Source of the DNA: Dictyostelium firmibasis
Taxonomy: Eukaryota > Evosea > Eumycetozoa > Dictyosteliales > Dictyosteliaceae
Assembly (NCBI GenBank): GCA_036169595.1
Contig: CM069765.1
Coordinates: 8,985,001-9,049,000 of the forward strand
Direction: 5' to 3'
Length of the DNA: 64,000 nt
The notes below the pieces were generated by a model, which saw only the letters and a list, made by a program, of their open reading frames with translations, did no database searches and was not told the DNA's origin. Below are positions 1 to 14,575 of this stretch, in pieces. A program made the translations under genes and the position numbers. How positions within the stretch are numbered: the stretch's first letter is position 1; every line of letters starts with the position of its first letter.

Positions 1-781
1 TATTATTATTGCTATTATTATCATTATAACTGTTATTAATTAAAAAGGATTGAGGTGAAACTGATCTAATAGAAGAGGTAGTACTTGATAAGGTATAATT
101 TGAAGTTGGAGAAAAGAAACTAAATTGTTGAAATTGTTCAAATACAGTGATATAATTTGATTGAAGTCTATTATATTCGTGTCTATAATATTGTGTACTA
201 GATTCGATTGGCATTGGTAAAATTGTAGTTGACGACAATACATCTTCTTGACAATTATCAAAAGAATTATTATTATTATGGCTTTTATTACCATTTATTA
301 TAATTTGAATTTCTTTAAGTTTTGAGCTTAAATAATCTATTTCACTAGAGTAACGTTGAGATATGAAACGATTAATAACATCTGGATAATTGAATAATAC
401 ATTTTTACATGCATTAAACAAGTTTGATTTTTCTATTTGAATATCGGATGATGACCAACCAGGTGATGTAGTTAATTTAATTTGAATCCACATTTCAACT
501 ATCTTTTCAATGAAATAAAGATGGTATTGATTATATGGTAATCCATTTGGTACTGGTAATGAAACACTATTTAAAAAATTTGAAATTAAATTTAATATAC
601 TATTATCATTAAGTAATTGTTGATTTTGTTGTGGCTGATTTTTTTGATTTTGTTGTTGTTGTTGTTCTTGTGGTGGTGTCTCTGATTTTAGTAGTTGAAA
701 AGATTGAATAGGTGAAGAAGATTGTGGTGGTAGAGGTGTTTGTATTGGTGATTTGGGTGATGTTGTTATTTGAAACTCCAT
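1..781 (-). CDS. Unrecognised gene, 5' part only (runs off the left edge)
   Basis: An ATG at 781 opens a minus-strand frame that stays open to base 1, giving about 260 N-terminal residues of a longer protein. The first ~55 residues are rich in Pro, Ser and Gln, including a short poly-Gln run. Then comes a more ordinary, probably helical stretch with aromatic and charged residues (for example YNQYHLYFIEKIVEMWIQIK). A second Ser/Asn-rich stretch lies near the edge. There is no signal peptide or membrane segment. I do not recognise the family; the Gln/Asn-rich N-terminus is common in Dictyostelium nuclear and regulatory proteins but proves nothing. The frame, the codon use and the AT-rich DNA directly upstream of the ATG support a real gene. 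Confidence 0.75.
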   Translation of the reverse strand, partial: MEFQITTSPKSPIQTPLPPQSSSPIQSFQLLKSETPPQEQQQQQNQKNQPQQNQQLLNDNSILNLISNFLNSVSLPVPNGLPYNQYHLYFIEKIVEMWIQIKLTTSPGWSSSDIQIEKSNLFNACKNVLFNYPDVINRFISQRYSSEIDYLSSKLKEIQIIINGNKSHNNNNSFDNCQEDVLSSTTILPMPIESSTQYYRHEYNRLQSNYITVFEQFQQFSFFSPTSNYTLSSTTSSIRSVSPQSFLINNSYNDNNSNNN

Positions 782-1499
782 TTTTTTTATTGTTATAAGA
801 AGGATATGTAGTTGTAAATGAATGTGTGTTGTGGTATGAAGTATTAAATATGTGTTCTGGAGGTTTTATTATTTTTTTTTTTTCTTTATTTTTTTTTCTT
901 TATTATTTTTTACTTTTTTTTTATTTTGTTTTTTTATTTGAAATACACTTAACACATTTTTAACTTAAAATAGACATATTTCATACAAAAGAGAAAAAAC
1001 CTGTTGAAAATTTATTCCAAAAAATGACTTACATTGTTTGTTTTTAATTATAGATTACATATTTTTCATTTATTAAATTTAAAAGGAAAAAATAATAATG
1101 TCTGCATTTATATTGCAAAAAAAATTTTAATTATTTTAAAAGTAATAGATTATTTTGGAAAAAAAAAAAAAATTGAAAGTGAATTCAAAAAAATTTAGAC
1201 ATTGAAAATAGTGAATACCACTATTAAAAAAAAAAAAAGAAGTTATTTATATTCTTTCAGTTTATTAATTTTAATTTAATTTCTAATATTTAATCTAATT
1301 TAATGCTAATTAAAAAAAAAAAAAAAAAAAATTTAATATTTTTTTATTTGTCTCTATTTAATTACTATTGAATGGATTTATTTTTTGATAAATTAAAATA
1401 TCTAAAATAATTGGAAAAAAAAAAAAGTTAATAAAACATTTATTTAAAAAGACATTAAATAAGTCTAAATTATTATTATTATTTTTTTTTTTTTTTTTT
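782..1499. other. Intergenic spacer with the upstream region of the left-edge gene
   Basis: About 720 bases of A/T runs with no credible frame. It separates the start of the left-edge gene from the stop of the CBM20-USP gene, both on the minus strand, so it should hold the promoter of the former and the 3' flank of the latter. I see no distinct motif. Confidence 0.6.
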
Positions 1500-4131
<2,632 letters not shown>

Positions 4132-4655
4132 TCTGGAGGTGTGTGTTTTTTTTTGAGTTAGTGGATTTTTTTTAATTATTTTATTTTTTTTTTATTATTA
4201 TTTTATTATTTAAAAAAAAAAAAAATGTATTGCAAAAAAAAAAAAAAAAAGTATTGCGTAGATAAAAAAAAAAAATAAGTAATTTAATTAAAAAAAAAAA
4301 GAAAAAAAAATCAATTGAAATCAAAACTAACTGAAAATTTTAAAAAAATAAAAAAAAAATTAAAAAAAAACTTTTATCACACAATTTTTCTCTTTTTTTG
4401 TCGATTTATGTCAATTTTAAGTTAAACCAAATTTGGTAGTAATTTTAGTTTTTATCATTTTAAAATTGATTGAAATATTTAATTTTTTTTTTTTTTTTGA
4501 GTATGTTATAAATATACCCCTAAAAAAAAAAAAAAAAATTTCATTTGGTTTATTTGTATATGTATGATTTATACAAAAAGATGTTACAATTTGTAAAGTT
4601 TATTAAGTAGAATTTTTTATATTATATTTTTCTTCTTTTTTTTTTTTTTTTTTTT
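4132..4655. other. Spacer upstream of the CBM20-USP gene
   Basis: About 520 bases of A and T runs between the CBM20-USP start codon and the first LINE fragment. It should contain that gene's promoter. No coding frame is seen. Confidence 0.55.
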
Positions 4656-4663
4656 CAATATTA

Positions 4664-5007
4664 ATTTTTTTTTTTTTTCAATATTAATGATTATTGTTTG
4701 ACCTTAGTCTTTAACAATAATAAAGTTTATTATTTTTTTAATGGTTAATTTAATTAATGTTCATTATATGATGCTTTTACATTTATATGAAAAAGTCAAC
4801 AATCACATTATTAGGGAGAGATTTTCTTGATATACAGTATTTTTTTGAAATCCTGTTTTTGATTATTTTTATATTCCATAGAAGCTAGTTGGTGCCATTT
4901 GTTTGTCAGCATTTCAAAATCCAGATTGGCTCTTTGTTACCATACAATTGATTACAAATCCATATCCATATGTGATGCATGATTAATGCTATTACATTAT
5001 TGTATGC

Positions 5008-5010
<3 letters not shown>
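4664..5010 (-). mobile_element. TRE-type LINE, truncated 3' end (copy 1)
   Basis: This matches the 3' untranslated region and end of ORF2 of the neighbouring larger copy almost base for base, after a poly(T) run that is its poly(A) tail read on the other strand. Relative to that copy it lacks ~85 bases near the ORF2 stop, between two TATT sites, and a further 12 bases. Its 5' end breaks off at TGCATA and meets the poly(T) run that belongs to the next copy. So this fragment seems to have inserted at the A-tail of copy 2. Non-functional. Confidence 0.85.
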
Positions 5011-5053
<43 letters not shown>

Positions 5054-5057
<4 letters not shown>

Positions 5058-6901
5058 ATTAATGATTATTGTTTGACCTTAGTCTTTAACAATAATAAAG
5101 TTTATTATTTTTAATAGTTAATTTAATTAATGTTCATTATATGATGCTTTTACATTTATATGAAAAAGTCAACAATCACATTATTAGGGAGAGATTTTCT
5201 TAATATACAGTATTTTTTTGAAATCCTGTTTTTGATTATTTTTATATTATTATTATAAGAGTTGATATCATTGAATCTTTCTGGTTCTTTGGCCATCGAT
5301 AATTTATATTCTTTTAATAATTTGATGTATTCCATAGAAGCTAGTTGGTGCCATTTGTTTGTTAGCATTTCAAAATCCAGATTGGTATCTTGTAGCTCTT
5401 TGTTACCATACAATTGATTACAAATCCATATCCATATGTGATGCATGATTAATGCTATTACATTATTGTATGCATATGATCTGTTTAAGTCATAATTAAT
5501 GGCTTTATAACACCATGTGAAGTAAGGCTTGTGGAAGGCTTCTATTCCGTAGTCAGGATTGATTTGGTTATCGGTTGGAGTATTGTTATTGAATTTTGGA
5601 AATATTTTGATAATTGGTTTTCCATTTACAATCGCTCTATCCACCGTCCAGTTTGAAAGTCTACCTGTTGTCACAAAGACGAAATTTTTTAGTTTGTTAA
5701 TATTTATGAAGTTTTTTGTTTTTGTGCAGCTAAAGAATAGGTGACCGTATGGATCAATAGACATGTTAGTATTACACATTGGGCATGGTTTTTCGTGGAG
5801 ATAGTTTAGAGGGAGGCATCTCGAATGAAATCTAAACATTGTGTTTTTAGTTTTTGGATCTTTGATATTTAGTATGTTGGTGAAAAGGAAGTTATAGTTA
5901 TACCCTCTCATAGAAAGATTATCTTGGAGAAAGGTTTTAGGTATTCTTTCCTCTTTGGAGTCAATTTCTTTATACCATTCAGATAGAGATAAGGGAAGAC
6001 CCGATTGATTTTTTATTGAAATGGCGAATCGGAAAATTCCTCTTTTAGTTCTACATTTGTTCCAATCATCTATATTACTCTTTAGAAATTGTGAGGTAAT
6101 TCTATTTGATGTTAATTGAAAGTTCCAGCTTTTATGAGTGGCTGATGACAATGAATTGTTTTCTTGTGCGTGGATGAATTCGTTGATTATCCACAGTCTT
6201 TGGGCTTTTTGTCTTTGTTCGATGTCCCATATATTCCACCCACCTTGTTCCATTGGGTATCTTGATCTTCTTGCGCTCATGAGATTAATAACATTGAATC
6301 CTGTGGAGTTTTTGTAGTTTGAGGCCGAAAGGAACCATTCCACTATTTTGTTAATTTGTTTCAGTTCATTCTCATTGTATTTTTCAATATATGAAAAGTA
6401 TGTTAGTTTTGATAATGCGAAGGCTTTAAGAATGCTAGTTTTAGTTTTTACCGTGGTCCCTGTTGTTTTCCAAAGTAAAAGAGATGCTCGAATTGATCTC
6501 AGAATTTCAGGCATTTTCCTGTGGATACCATTCTTAGTGAAGAAGTATCCAAGGTATCTTTCTGGGTTATTTGACTCCGGAATCTCGATTCCATTGTAGT
6601 TTGTATTACCCAGAACTATCGATGCTGATTTATCCAGATTTAATTTGGAGGAGGTTGCTTTACAAAAGGTGTTGAAGTGTTTAAGAACCATTTTTAGTTG
6701 ATTTTTATTCTCTACCAAAGAAGTCGAATCATCCGCGAAGCCTTGGAATTTTTCTCTTTGTGGTCCATCGTTTAAAGGTAGTCCTGTTATGTTGTTATCT
6801 TCCAATATTACTCTAGCCAGAGATTCGATAACTAGTACGAAAAGGGTCGGTGATAAAGGGTCTCCTTGTTTTACTCCCCTTTTAATAATGAAAGGTTGGC
6901 A
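5054..6901 (-). mobile_element. TRE-type LINE, 5'-truncated (copy 2), downstream of tRNA-Leu
   Basis: A 1.85-kb 5'-truncated non-LTR element with poly(A) tail (the T run at 5011-5053), 3' UTR (5054-5155) and the last third of ORF2. Same strand as tRNA-Leu(UAA), whose 3' end lies ~220 bases upstream. TRE3 elements are known to insert downstream of tRNA genes and TRE5 upstream, so position and orientation favour the TRE3 group. I could not assign the subfamily from sequence alone. Confidence 0.85.
5156..6901 (-). pseudogene. LINE ORF2 remnant: reverse transcriptase C-terminal part and Cys/His knuckle
   Basis: An open frame of about 580 residues with no internal stop, lacking the endonuclease and the first part of the polymerase. 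It starts inside RT with GVKQGDPLSPTLF, followed by the catalytic FADDSTSLV motif and the thumb region (LNLDKS, YLGYFF). Further on is a CCHC-like knuckle, CPMCNTNMSIDPYGHLFFSC, usual near the ORF2 C-terminus in this LINE group. The frame ends at 5156 in NVIVDFFI. An intact frame suggests a fairly recent truncated insertion. Its apparent ATG at 6805 is not a true ATG, and no start is expected because the 5' part is missing. Confidence 0.85.
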
Positions 6902-6986
6902 TCTGTTTAAGTCATAATTAATGGCTTTATAACACCATGTGAAGTAAGGCTTGTGGAAGGCTTCTATTCCGTAGTCAGGATTGATT
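6901..6986 (-). mobile_element. Short internal LINE fragment (copy 3)
   Basis: These ~86 bases repeat bases 5479-5564 of copy 2 (internal ORF2 sequence) essentially exactly and in the same orientation, joined directly to the 5' break of copy 2. It is either a rearrangement product formed when copy 2 inserted, or a scrap of another copy. Confidence 0.8.
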
Positions 6987-7081
6987 TTTAATTTTATGAA
7001 AAAGTTAACTATAACTTTATTTGAAAGTTTCGAGGGATTGAGGTACTTTCACAGATTTAACCGTATTTTTTGTGTTTATCA

Positions 7082-7093
7082 GGGGTCGAACCC
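7082..7093 (-). promoter_or_regulatory. External B-box downstream of tRNA-Leu(UAA)
   Basis: On the minus strand this reads GGGTTCGACCCC, a near-consensus RNA polymerase III B-box, ~31 bases beyond the tRNA 3' end. External B-boxes downstream of tRNA genes are known in Dictyostelium and have been linked to TRE3 targeting. Confidence 0.65.
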
Positions 7094-7123
7094 TTGTCTT
7101 TTAAGGGGAAGTCCTGAAAAGAT

Positions 7124-7206
7124 TGCAAGAGGCGAGATTCGAACTCGCGAACCGAATGGATGAGATCTTAAGTCACACGGATTTAACCAGACTTTCCTAC
7201 CCTTGC
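7124..7206 (-). tRNA. tRNA-Leu (anticodon UAA)
   Basis: Reading 7206 to 7124: acceptor GCAAGGG pairs with CTCTTGC (one G-U). There is a short D-arm (GGA/TCC), an anticodon loop CTTAAGA with anticodon TAA, a long class II variable arm (TCCATTCGGTTC) and a perfect T-arm GCGAG-TTCGAAT-CTCGC; the discriminator is A. The anticodon stem TGTGA/TCTCA has one T-T mismatch at 29:41, which is unusual for a working gene. No intron. Confidence 0.8.
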
Positions 7207-7277
7207 TGATATATTTTTGAAAATTTAATTAGCTATAATCGTTTTCATTATTTTCATGATCAAAAAAAAAATTAAAG

Positions 7278-7330
7278 TGGTTAATAAAAATAAAAACTTG
7301 ATTCGAACAGGTTATTAAAAAAAAAAGTTA
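7278..7330 (+). repeat. Fragment of the tRNA-headed short repeat (tail A end)
   Basis: TTAATAAAAATAAAAACTTG, then ATTCGAACAGGTTATTAAAA and an A run match the tail of the repeat copies at 34.7 kb and 32.8 kb (AAACTAGATTCGAACACATC, GAGGTTATTA). Only the 3' end is present, 70 bases upstream of the tRNA-Leu 5' end. Confidence 0.55.
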
Positions 7331-7792
7331 TTAATGATTTTATAGTTTCAAATTGATTAAAAAGTTATTATTTTTCCCTGTTGAATAAACTAATCAATGT
7401 AATAAATCGACAATTAAGAATGAACTTGAACAATTTCAAAACCAATTAAACAAGTCGACTTGTAATAATTAAAAAACTTGAAAAATATAGCAATACTAGA
7501 ACTTGAAATTGATGAAAACTCAACATCTGGTACAAATATCAATTTTTTATTTTTTTCTTTAAAAAATAAATACTTTTTTTTTTTTAGAATGATGGAATTT
7601 TTGATTTGTAATATCAACTGGGTATATATATAAATGTATTTTATTCAAATTTGGAAGATAAAAAATAATTTTTCAAATGAATGAGATTATTATAAAAAAT
7701 AAAATATATAATTTGTTTATAAATTTTTTTGGCGTATTTATTATTGCTGTATATATCGCTTTTTAATTCTATATATAGTTTACTATCATTCG
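7331..7792. other. Spacer between the tRNA-Leu locus and the first receptor gene
   Basis: About 460 AT-rich bases beyond the stop of the first grl-like gene. A 67-residue minus-strand frame here has no supporting features and is probably chance. Confidence 0.5.
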
Positions 7793-10217
7793 TTATGGTT
7801 TTTCTTCTTCAACTTCTTTTTGTTTTTCTTCATTATTACTACTCATATTATTACTATCATTAATATCATTCTTATTATTACTATTGTTATTATTATTATT
7901 ATTATTATTATTTTCATCATTATCATTTTCTTGTTCAATACTATTATCCTCAAATTCAGACACTGTATCATCGGTGAATTCAGCCAATACAGCACCAGCT
8001 ACAACATTAACTTTTTTCTCGGAGATAGAAGTTTCGGTATCAGTGAATTCATCAGATACTAAATTACCTCGACGATTTAATTTTGGACCACTTGAGCTTT
8101 TACTACCACTTTCAGCACGAGCAGTTGCAACATTTGATTGTTTCTTTCTGAACATATCATTTGTTCCACTGTGGCCCAATGTGAAAACTCTCCAAAATTT
8201 AGGTGTGAAAACAATAAGTAAAGCTGCAGTTGTGATAAATAAACCAGCAGTACACAAAACGATTGTTTCAGATTGTTTATCTTGTGGTGATATCATTAAT
8301 GGTACAATAACGAATAAACAAAAACTAATTGCATATAGAGTATTTGCGATTGCTTTTGATTCGTTGAATTCTTGAATATCAACGATTCTAATCTTCCATG
8401 ATACAAATACACCAACCAAAAGTAATGCTGCAAAATATGCTAAAATAGTATACAATGTTGAAGCACCTGCTTGATTCATTTTACAAACTTTCATAAATTC
8501 ATATTTACCTAATGAATCGATTCCATTTGCATCAATTTCTTTTAAGTCACCGACACTTGTTAATATTGACATCAATATTATATTAATTACTAAACAAGCA
8601 CCAACCCAAGGGAATAATTGATAATTGGTAATGGAGATTGATTTCAATTCTGGATTATCAAAAATTAACCAAATTCTAAAGTTTTTAACCACTAAACTAC
8701 CAATTAATGTTGAGAAACCAAGTGTAACTAACCAAAGTCTTGCATTACATTGATGATTACTTGGTGTTGAAACCCAAACAATAATACCAATATAAACAAT
8801 AATACCACCTGCCAAAATAAAGTTTAAAAAGATTGGACTTGCTGATCTAATTGATGGTGTACTTTTATATTTAACAATACCCAACATCATTATTAATGTG
8901 ATTGCAATTAATACACCAGTTGTAATTGAAAAGCCATATTGAACTGATTGTGGAAATTCAACCTAAAAATAAATAAATAAATGATAAAAAAAAAAAAGTT
9001 ATTATTATTAATATTTTTTTTTTAAAAATTTCATTTTTTTTATTTATTTTTAAATATTTAATACCTACTTCAACCAATTTAATATTATAATTACCTAAAT
9101 AAGTCATTCCAGGGAAAGGTTTATTAATTTTTAAAAATGAAGCATGGGAAATACAACCAATTGGTAAAGAGATACCAGAGACATTAACTAATGGTAAACC
9201 ATTTTCCTTTGCATATTGTGGAAGTAAATCATTACAATAGTATGGATGCGAGAATCTACTGGTTCTTTTTAAATAATCAAGTTCCATATTCATTTTATCG
9301 AGAATTGTTTGATTTACTTCGAAACCATAATCCAAATGGAAAAAGTTTTTATTTTCATCGAAATTAAAATCAGCATACCATTGAGAATTGTTGGTATTAC
9401 CTGATTTTACACTTTGAGCAATTGGTAAGAAAAACTTGGTCCAATTATAAGCATAACTAAAGATTACATTCTCACCAAAAACATGTCTTTGTGGGAAACC
9501 ATTGGTACCAATTGCAGGAAAACCACGAGCAATAGAAGCGTCACCAGTTGAAAAATCATCCAATGTATTGCCAATTATATCACATCCCATATCTAAAAGA
9601 TCATTGGTGGCAGCAACTGTTTTATCAGCATCCAAAAAATTGCCAATGTTGTAGTAGTAAAATTCAATATTAGGATTTACTTGTCTTGCACCCATCCAAA
9701 AGGCATAAACAAATGAATCATTGTTTTTGGCTGCAGCACCTGGCGAAACAAATCCAATTTTACCAGTATTTGAATACAATGCAGCAAAATAACCACTAAT
9801 ATAATTGGCAGAGGCGTAATTGTAACTAATGTAAATTAAATTTGTGGTTGATTGTGATGAACCTCTTACTAAGAATTGGGTTTTAATGGTTGGACTATTG
9901 GCATACATATCAGCTATGGCTTTACATGCTTGTAAATGACCTTGACTAGAGCAAATTACTAAATCTAGATCTTCATTTTGAACAATAGGTAATAAATATT
10001 TTAAGGTATCATTTAAACCATCGACAACTAATAATCTTGAATCTTGAATCTTCATATCTTTGGCAACTTCAATTCTACCTTGATTAATCATATTATTAAA
10101 TCCTAAATCATCAACTTGGGCTGTTAACAATGTTAACATTTTAAATTCTTTTTGACATCTTATTATATTTATTGAAAAAAATAAAATTAAAAATAATGAA
10201 AATATAATTTTTTTCAT
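7793..10217 (-). CDS. Metabotropic glutamate/GABA-B receptor-like protein (grl family), copy 1
   Basis: Exons 10217-9069 and 8962-7793, joined in phase 0 across a GTAGGT..TTTTTAG intron, encode 772 residues. A signal peptide (1-21) is followed by a periplasmic-binding-like extracellular domain of the bacterial BMP/PnrA lipoprotein type (about 25-385; DDLGFNNMINQGR, GFVSPGAAAKN, NTLDDFSTG). Then come seven membrane segments of the class C GPCR type (about 390-640), including WLVTLGFSTLIGSL, FPWVGACL and PLMISPQDKQSET, and a cytosolic tail rich in Ser, Asp, Glu and Asn. This layout is that of Dictyostelium Grl receptors, which sense amino-acid-type signals in development. Copy 2 lies directly upstream on the same strand and differs mostly in the ligand-binding part. 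I cannot say which grl letter this is. Confidence 0.9.
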
Positions 10218-10267
10218 TCTTTTTTTTTTTTATAACAAAAAATTTTATTTTATTATTTAATTATTTA

Positions 10268-10304
<37 letters not shown>

Positions 10305-10818
10305 CCTAATCAAATTTTTTTAAAAATTTAAATTTTTTTATTTTTTTATTTTTTTATTTTTACTATAAATATATAATATTTTTTTAAATAAAATCTTGTC
10401 TTTTTTTTAAAAAATTTTATTTTATTTTATTTTATTCTATTTTTATTTTTATTTTTATTTTTTTTTTATTTTTATTTTTATTTTTATTTTTATTTTTTAT
10501 TTTTTTTTTTTTATTTTATTTTTTTTTTTATTTTTTATTTTTTATTTTTTTAAAAAAAAAAAAAACCAAAATGGTGCAAATAAATAATAAATGAATAATT
10601 GAGAGATGTTGTTTTTGTACCCAATCTTTTACAAAAATAGTTTTTTTTTTTTTTTTATAAAAAAAGACTAAAGTTTTTTTTTTTAAAATTTTTTTTTTTT
10701 TTTTTTTGTTTAGTTTGTTGTAAAATAAAAAAATTAAAAAAAAAATTGAATTAAAGAGAATAATGGTGTTGTTATTTTATCAACTTTTTTTTTTTGAAAT
10801 TAAAATCATCAATAAATA

Positions 10819-10850
<32 letters not shown>

Positions 10851-11689
10851 CAAATTCAAAAGAATCTAGATAGCCCTGAAAAGAAAAAGTTGTGGTGTGT
10901 GTGCTCACAACGATGTGGTGTTTGGGTGAAGATTAATTAATGAAAATTGGTTTGAATTAAATATAAACAAAATATCCCTTTGTTATCATTAGTTTTTTTT
11001 ACTACTTTTTTTATTTTGTATTATTTTTTTTGAATTATTTTTTGATTTTGTTTCAAGATTTAATATTAAATAGATTAAATCCTCATTCTCTTAAAGAAAA
11101 AATATTTTAAAAACATTGATAACTTATTTAAAAAAAAAAAATATTTTTATAAAAAAAGTAGCACACGAGTTGTGATTGTTCAAAAAAAGCCGAATATTTT
11201 TTTTTTTTTGTTTTTTCTTTCAAAAAAAAAATATTTTATTTTTAGTTTTTTTTTTTAAAATTTCAAAAGAAACCAAAGATTTGATTGGTCATTTTCTTTT
11301 CTCTTATATCTAATTTTAGAGTCTACAAAAAAATTATTTGAAAAATACAAAATTTGATGTAGAATCGTTCGGCAATTTATAAAATGTTTTTTTTTTTCTC
11401 CAATCAATTTTTATTTGACGAGCGGTGGGAAACTTCTGTTTTTTTAGATATGTGAACCCTTGAAAAATTAAAAAAAAAAAAATATCTAAAAAATATTGTA
11501 TTTTTTTTATAATAATAAAAACGATAAAAGTGATTTCACTTCACTATTTTATTTTTTAACTTTAACATTTTATTTTATTTATATTTTATAATTTTTTTTT
11601 TTTTATTTGGTATTCTTTTTTTTTTTTTTCTTTTTTAAAAATTCTACAAATAAAAGTACATATATTTTATTTTTATAATTATTTCTATT

Positions 11690-11724
<35 letters not shown>

Positions 11725-11797
11725 CTTTCTTTTCTTCTCTCTCTTTAAATGAAGTTCAAGATAAGTATTTAATCCTTTTTCATTTTTCGTTCGTTTT

Positions 11798-11831
<34 letters not shown>

Positions 11832-11835
11832 TGGT
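10218..11835. other. Spacer between the two receptor genes
   Basis: About 1.6 kb of A/T homopolymer-rich DNA with no credible frame. It holds the promoter of copy 1 and the 3' flank of copy 2. Islands of less simple sequence near 10880-11450 (for example GGTGTGTGTGCTCACAACGA) are the likeliest places for control elements. Confidence 0.5.
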
Positions 11836-14266
11836 TTAATTATTTTCCGATTTAATATCAGTAGTATTTGGTTGTTCAGATTGTTCAAACTGGTCATGTT
11901 GTTCAATATCTTTTAATTCAATATTATCGATATCTGAAGCTTCATCAGTGAATTCAGCCAAAACGGCACCAGAGGTAACATTTGCAGCATTATCAATTTC
12001 TTTATCTTCATCATTACCAATAGATGATTCAGAATCATCAGTAAAATCACCAGAGACAATATTACCTCTACGATTTGTTTTTTTACTACCACTAGCACTG
12101 TTTGAGCCTTTACTACCACTTTCAGCACGTGCAGTTGCGACTGATGATGATTTCTTTTTACCATAATTTATTTCACTCTCATTACTACCTTTTCTAAATA
12201 CTCTCCAGAATTTAGGTGTGAAAATAATAAGTAAAGCTGCAGTTGTAATGAATAAACCAGTTGTACAAAGTATAATAGTCTCTGATTGTTTATCTTGTGG
12301 TGATATCATTAATGGTACAATAACGAATAAACAAAAACTAATTGCATATAGGGTATTTGCGATTGCACCAGATTCATTGAATTCTTGAATATCTACGATT
12401 CTAATCTTCCATGATACAAATACACCAACCAAAAGTAATGCTGCAAAATATGCTAAAATAGTATACAATGTTGAAGCACCTGCTTGATTCATTTTACAAA
12501 CTTTCATAAATTCATATTTACCTAATGAATCTATATTCATTGCATCAATTTGTTTTAAATCACCAACACTTGTTAATATTGACATTAATATTATATTAAT
12601 TACTAAACAAGCACCAACCCAAGGGAATAATTGATAATTTGTAATTTTAATTGATTTCAATTCTGGATTATCAAAAATTAACCAAATTCTAAAGTTTTTA
12701 ACCACTAAACTACCAATTAATGTTGAGAAACCAAGTGTAACTAACCAAAGTCTTGCATTACATGAACTTGTACTCATTGGTCCAACCCAAACAATAATAC
12801 CAATATAAACAATTATACCACCGACTAATATAAAATTAAGGAATATTGGACTTGCTGATCTAATTGATGATGTTTTACTAAATTTAATAATACCAATCAT
12901 CATTATTAATGTAACTGCAATTAATCCACCTGTTACAATTGAAAAACCATTTTGAATTGATGATGAAAATTTGACCTAAAAAAAAAAAAAAAATAAAAAA
13001 ATAAAAAATAAAAATAAACAAATAAATAAATACAAGTATTTATTAATATAAAAAGATAATAATAAATAAAAAATAATAAATAATAAATAATAAATAATAA
13101 TAAAATATATTTACTTCATTTAATGATATATTATAAATACCTAAAAAAGTCATACCTGGGAATGGTTCATTAATTTTTAAAAATGTTGAATGATCAATAC
13201 ACGATTTATTTACACCTGATAATGTAAAATTATATTTTTTAGCATAAGCTGGTAAAAAATCATTACAATAATATGGATGAGTTGCTCTTGGATTTGATTT
13301 TAAATAAGTGATTTGTTGATTCATTTTAGTTAATGTTAAATTATCAAGACCATAACTATATTCAATATTAAAAAAGTTTTTACTTTCATCGAGATTGAAA
13401 TCACCATACCCATTAGTATTATTTGTATTGCCAGATTTTACACTCTTTGTAATTGGTAAAAATAATTTAGTCCAATTGTATGCATAACTATATATAATTT
13501 TTTCACCATAGATTAATTTTTGTGGGAAACCATTTGTACCAATTGTACGATGACCTCTTGACATAATTGTAATACCACTTGAAAAATCATCTAATGTATT
13601 ACCAATTACATCACAACCTCTATCTAAAAGATCATTTGTGGCAGCTTCTGAAGCATCAGGATTTAAGAATGCACCAATATTATAATAGTAAAACTCAATG
13701 CTTGGATTAATTTGTTTTGCACCTAACCAGAAAGCATAAACCCATGAATCATTAACTTTAGCCATTGAACCTGGTGATAGGAACCCAATTTTCTTGCTTT
13801 TAGTATATAAACCAGCGAAATAACCACTCATATAATTGGCAGAGGCAAAGTTGTAGTTAAACTGTATGAGATTTGCTGTTGTCGAACCACTACCCCTAAT
13901 TAGGAATTGAGTTTTAATAGTTGGATGATTTAAATATTTTTGAGCAAAATATTTACATGCAGCAGTATGACCTTGACTTGAACAAATAATGAAATCAATA
14001 TCTTCATTTTGAAGAATTGGTTCAACTAAAGCGATTGTTTCATTTAATCCATCAACTATAACTAATCTTGAATCTTCAATATTCAAATCTTTGGCAACAC
14101 CAACTCTACCTTGATTCATCATATTATTAAATCCTAAATCATTAACACCAGCAGATAACAACATTATCATTCTAAATGGGTTTCCATCTCCATCAAGACA
14201 ATTTATTTTATTTATACATAATAATAAAAATGAAATTAAAATTAAAAATTTAAAAAAAATTTTCAT
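11836..14266 (-). CDS. Metabotropic glutamate/GABA-B receptor-like protein (grl family), copy 2
   Basis: Exons 14266-13115 and 12975-11836, joined in phase 0 at the same place as in copy 1, encode 763 residues. Signal peptide 1-23, BMP/PnrA-like ligand-binding domain to about 385 (NDLGFNNMMNQGR, GFLSPGSMAK, NTLDDFSSG), seven membrane segments, then a Ser/Glu/Asp-rich tail. The membrane half is almost identical to copy 1, down to long runs of identical bases, while the ectodomain is clearly diverged. This fits a tandem duplication with later gene conversion or strong constraint on the membrane half. Expected in the plasma membrane. Family assignment is sure; ligand and exact gene name are not. 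Confidence 0.9.
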
Positions 14267-14540
14267 TTTTTATTTTTTATTTTTTTTTGTTTTTTGTTTT
14301 TTTGTTTTTTAATTTTTTTTTGGGTAAAACCTTTTACAAAAATTGTTTTTTGTGTATTGTAAAAAAATTAAAATCTCGAAAATAAATTAATTTATATATT
14401 TTTTTATACAAAAATAGTTTTTATTTTTATTTTTTTGGACTCTTATCTAATATTTTTTATTTATTTTTCTTTTTTTTTTTTTTTTTTTATTTATTTTTAA
14501 TGTTTTATATAGAGAAGTAGTTTTGATATCAATGAATAAT

Positions 14541-14575
<35 letters not shown>

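Noticed and set aside
7414-7617. 67-residue minus frame near the first receptor gene
   Set aside because: Lys/Phe-rich from homopolymers, with no upstream or domain support.
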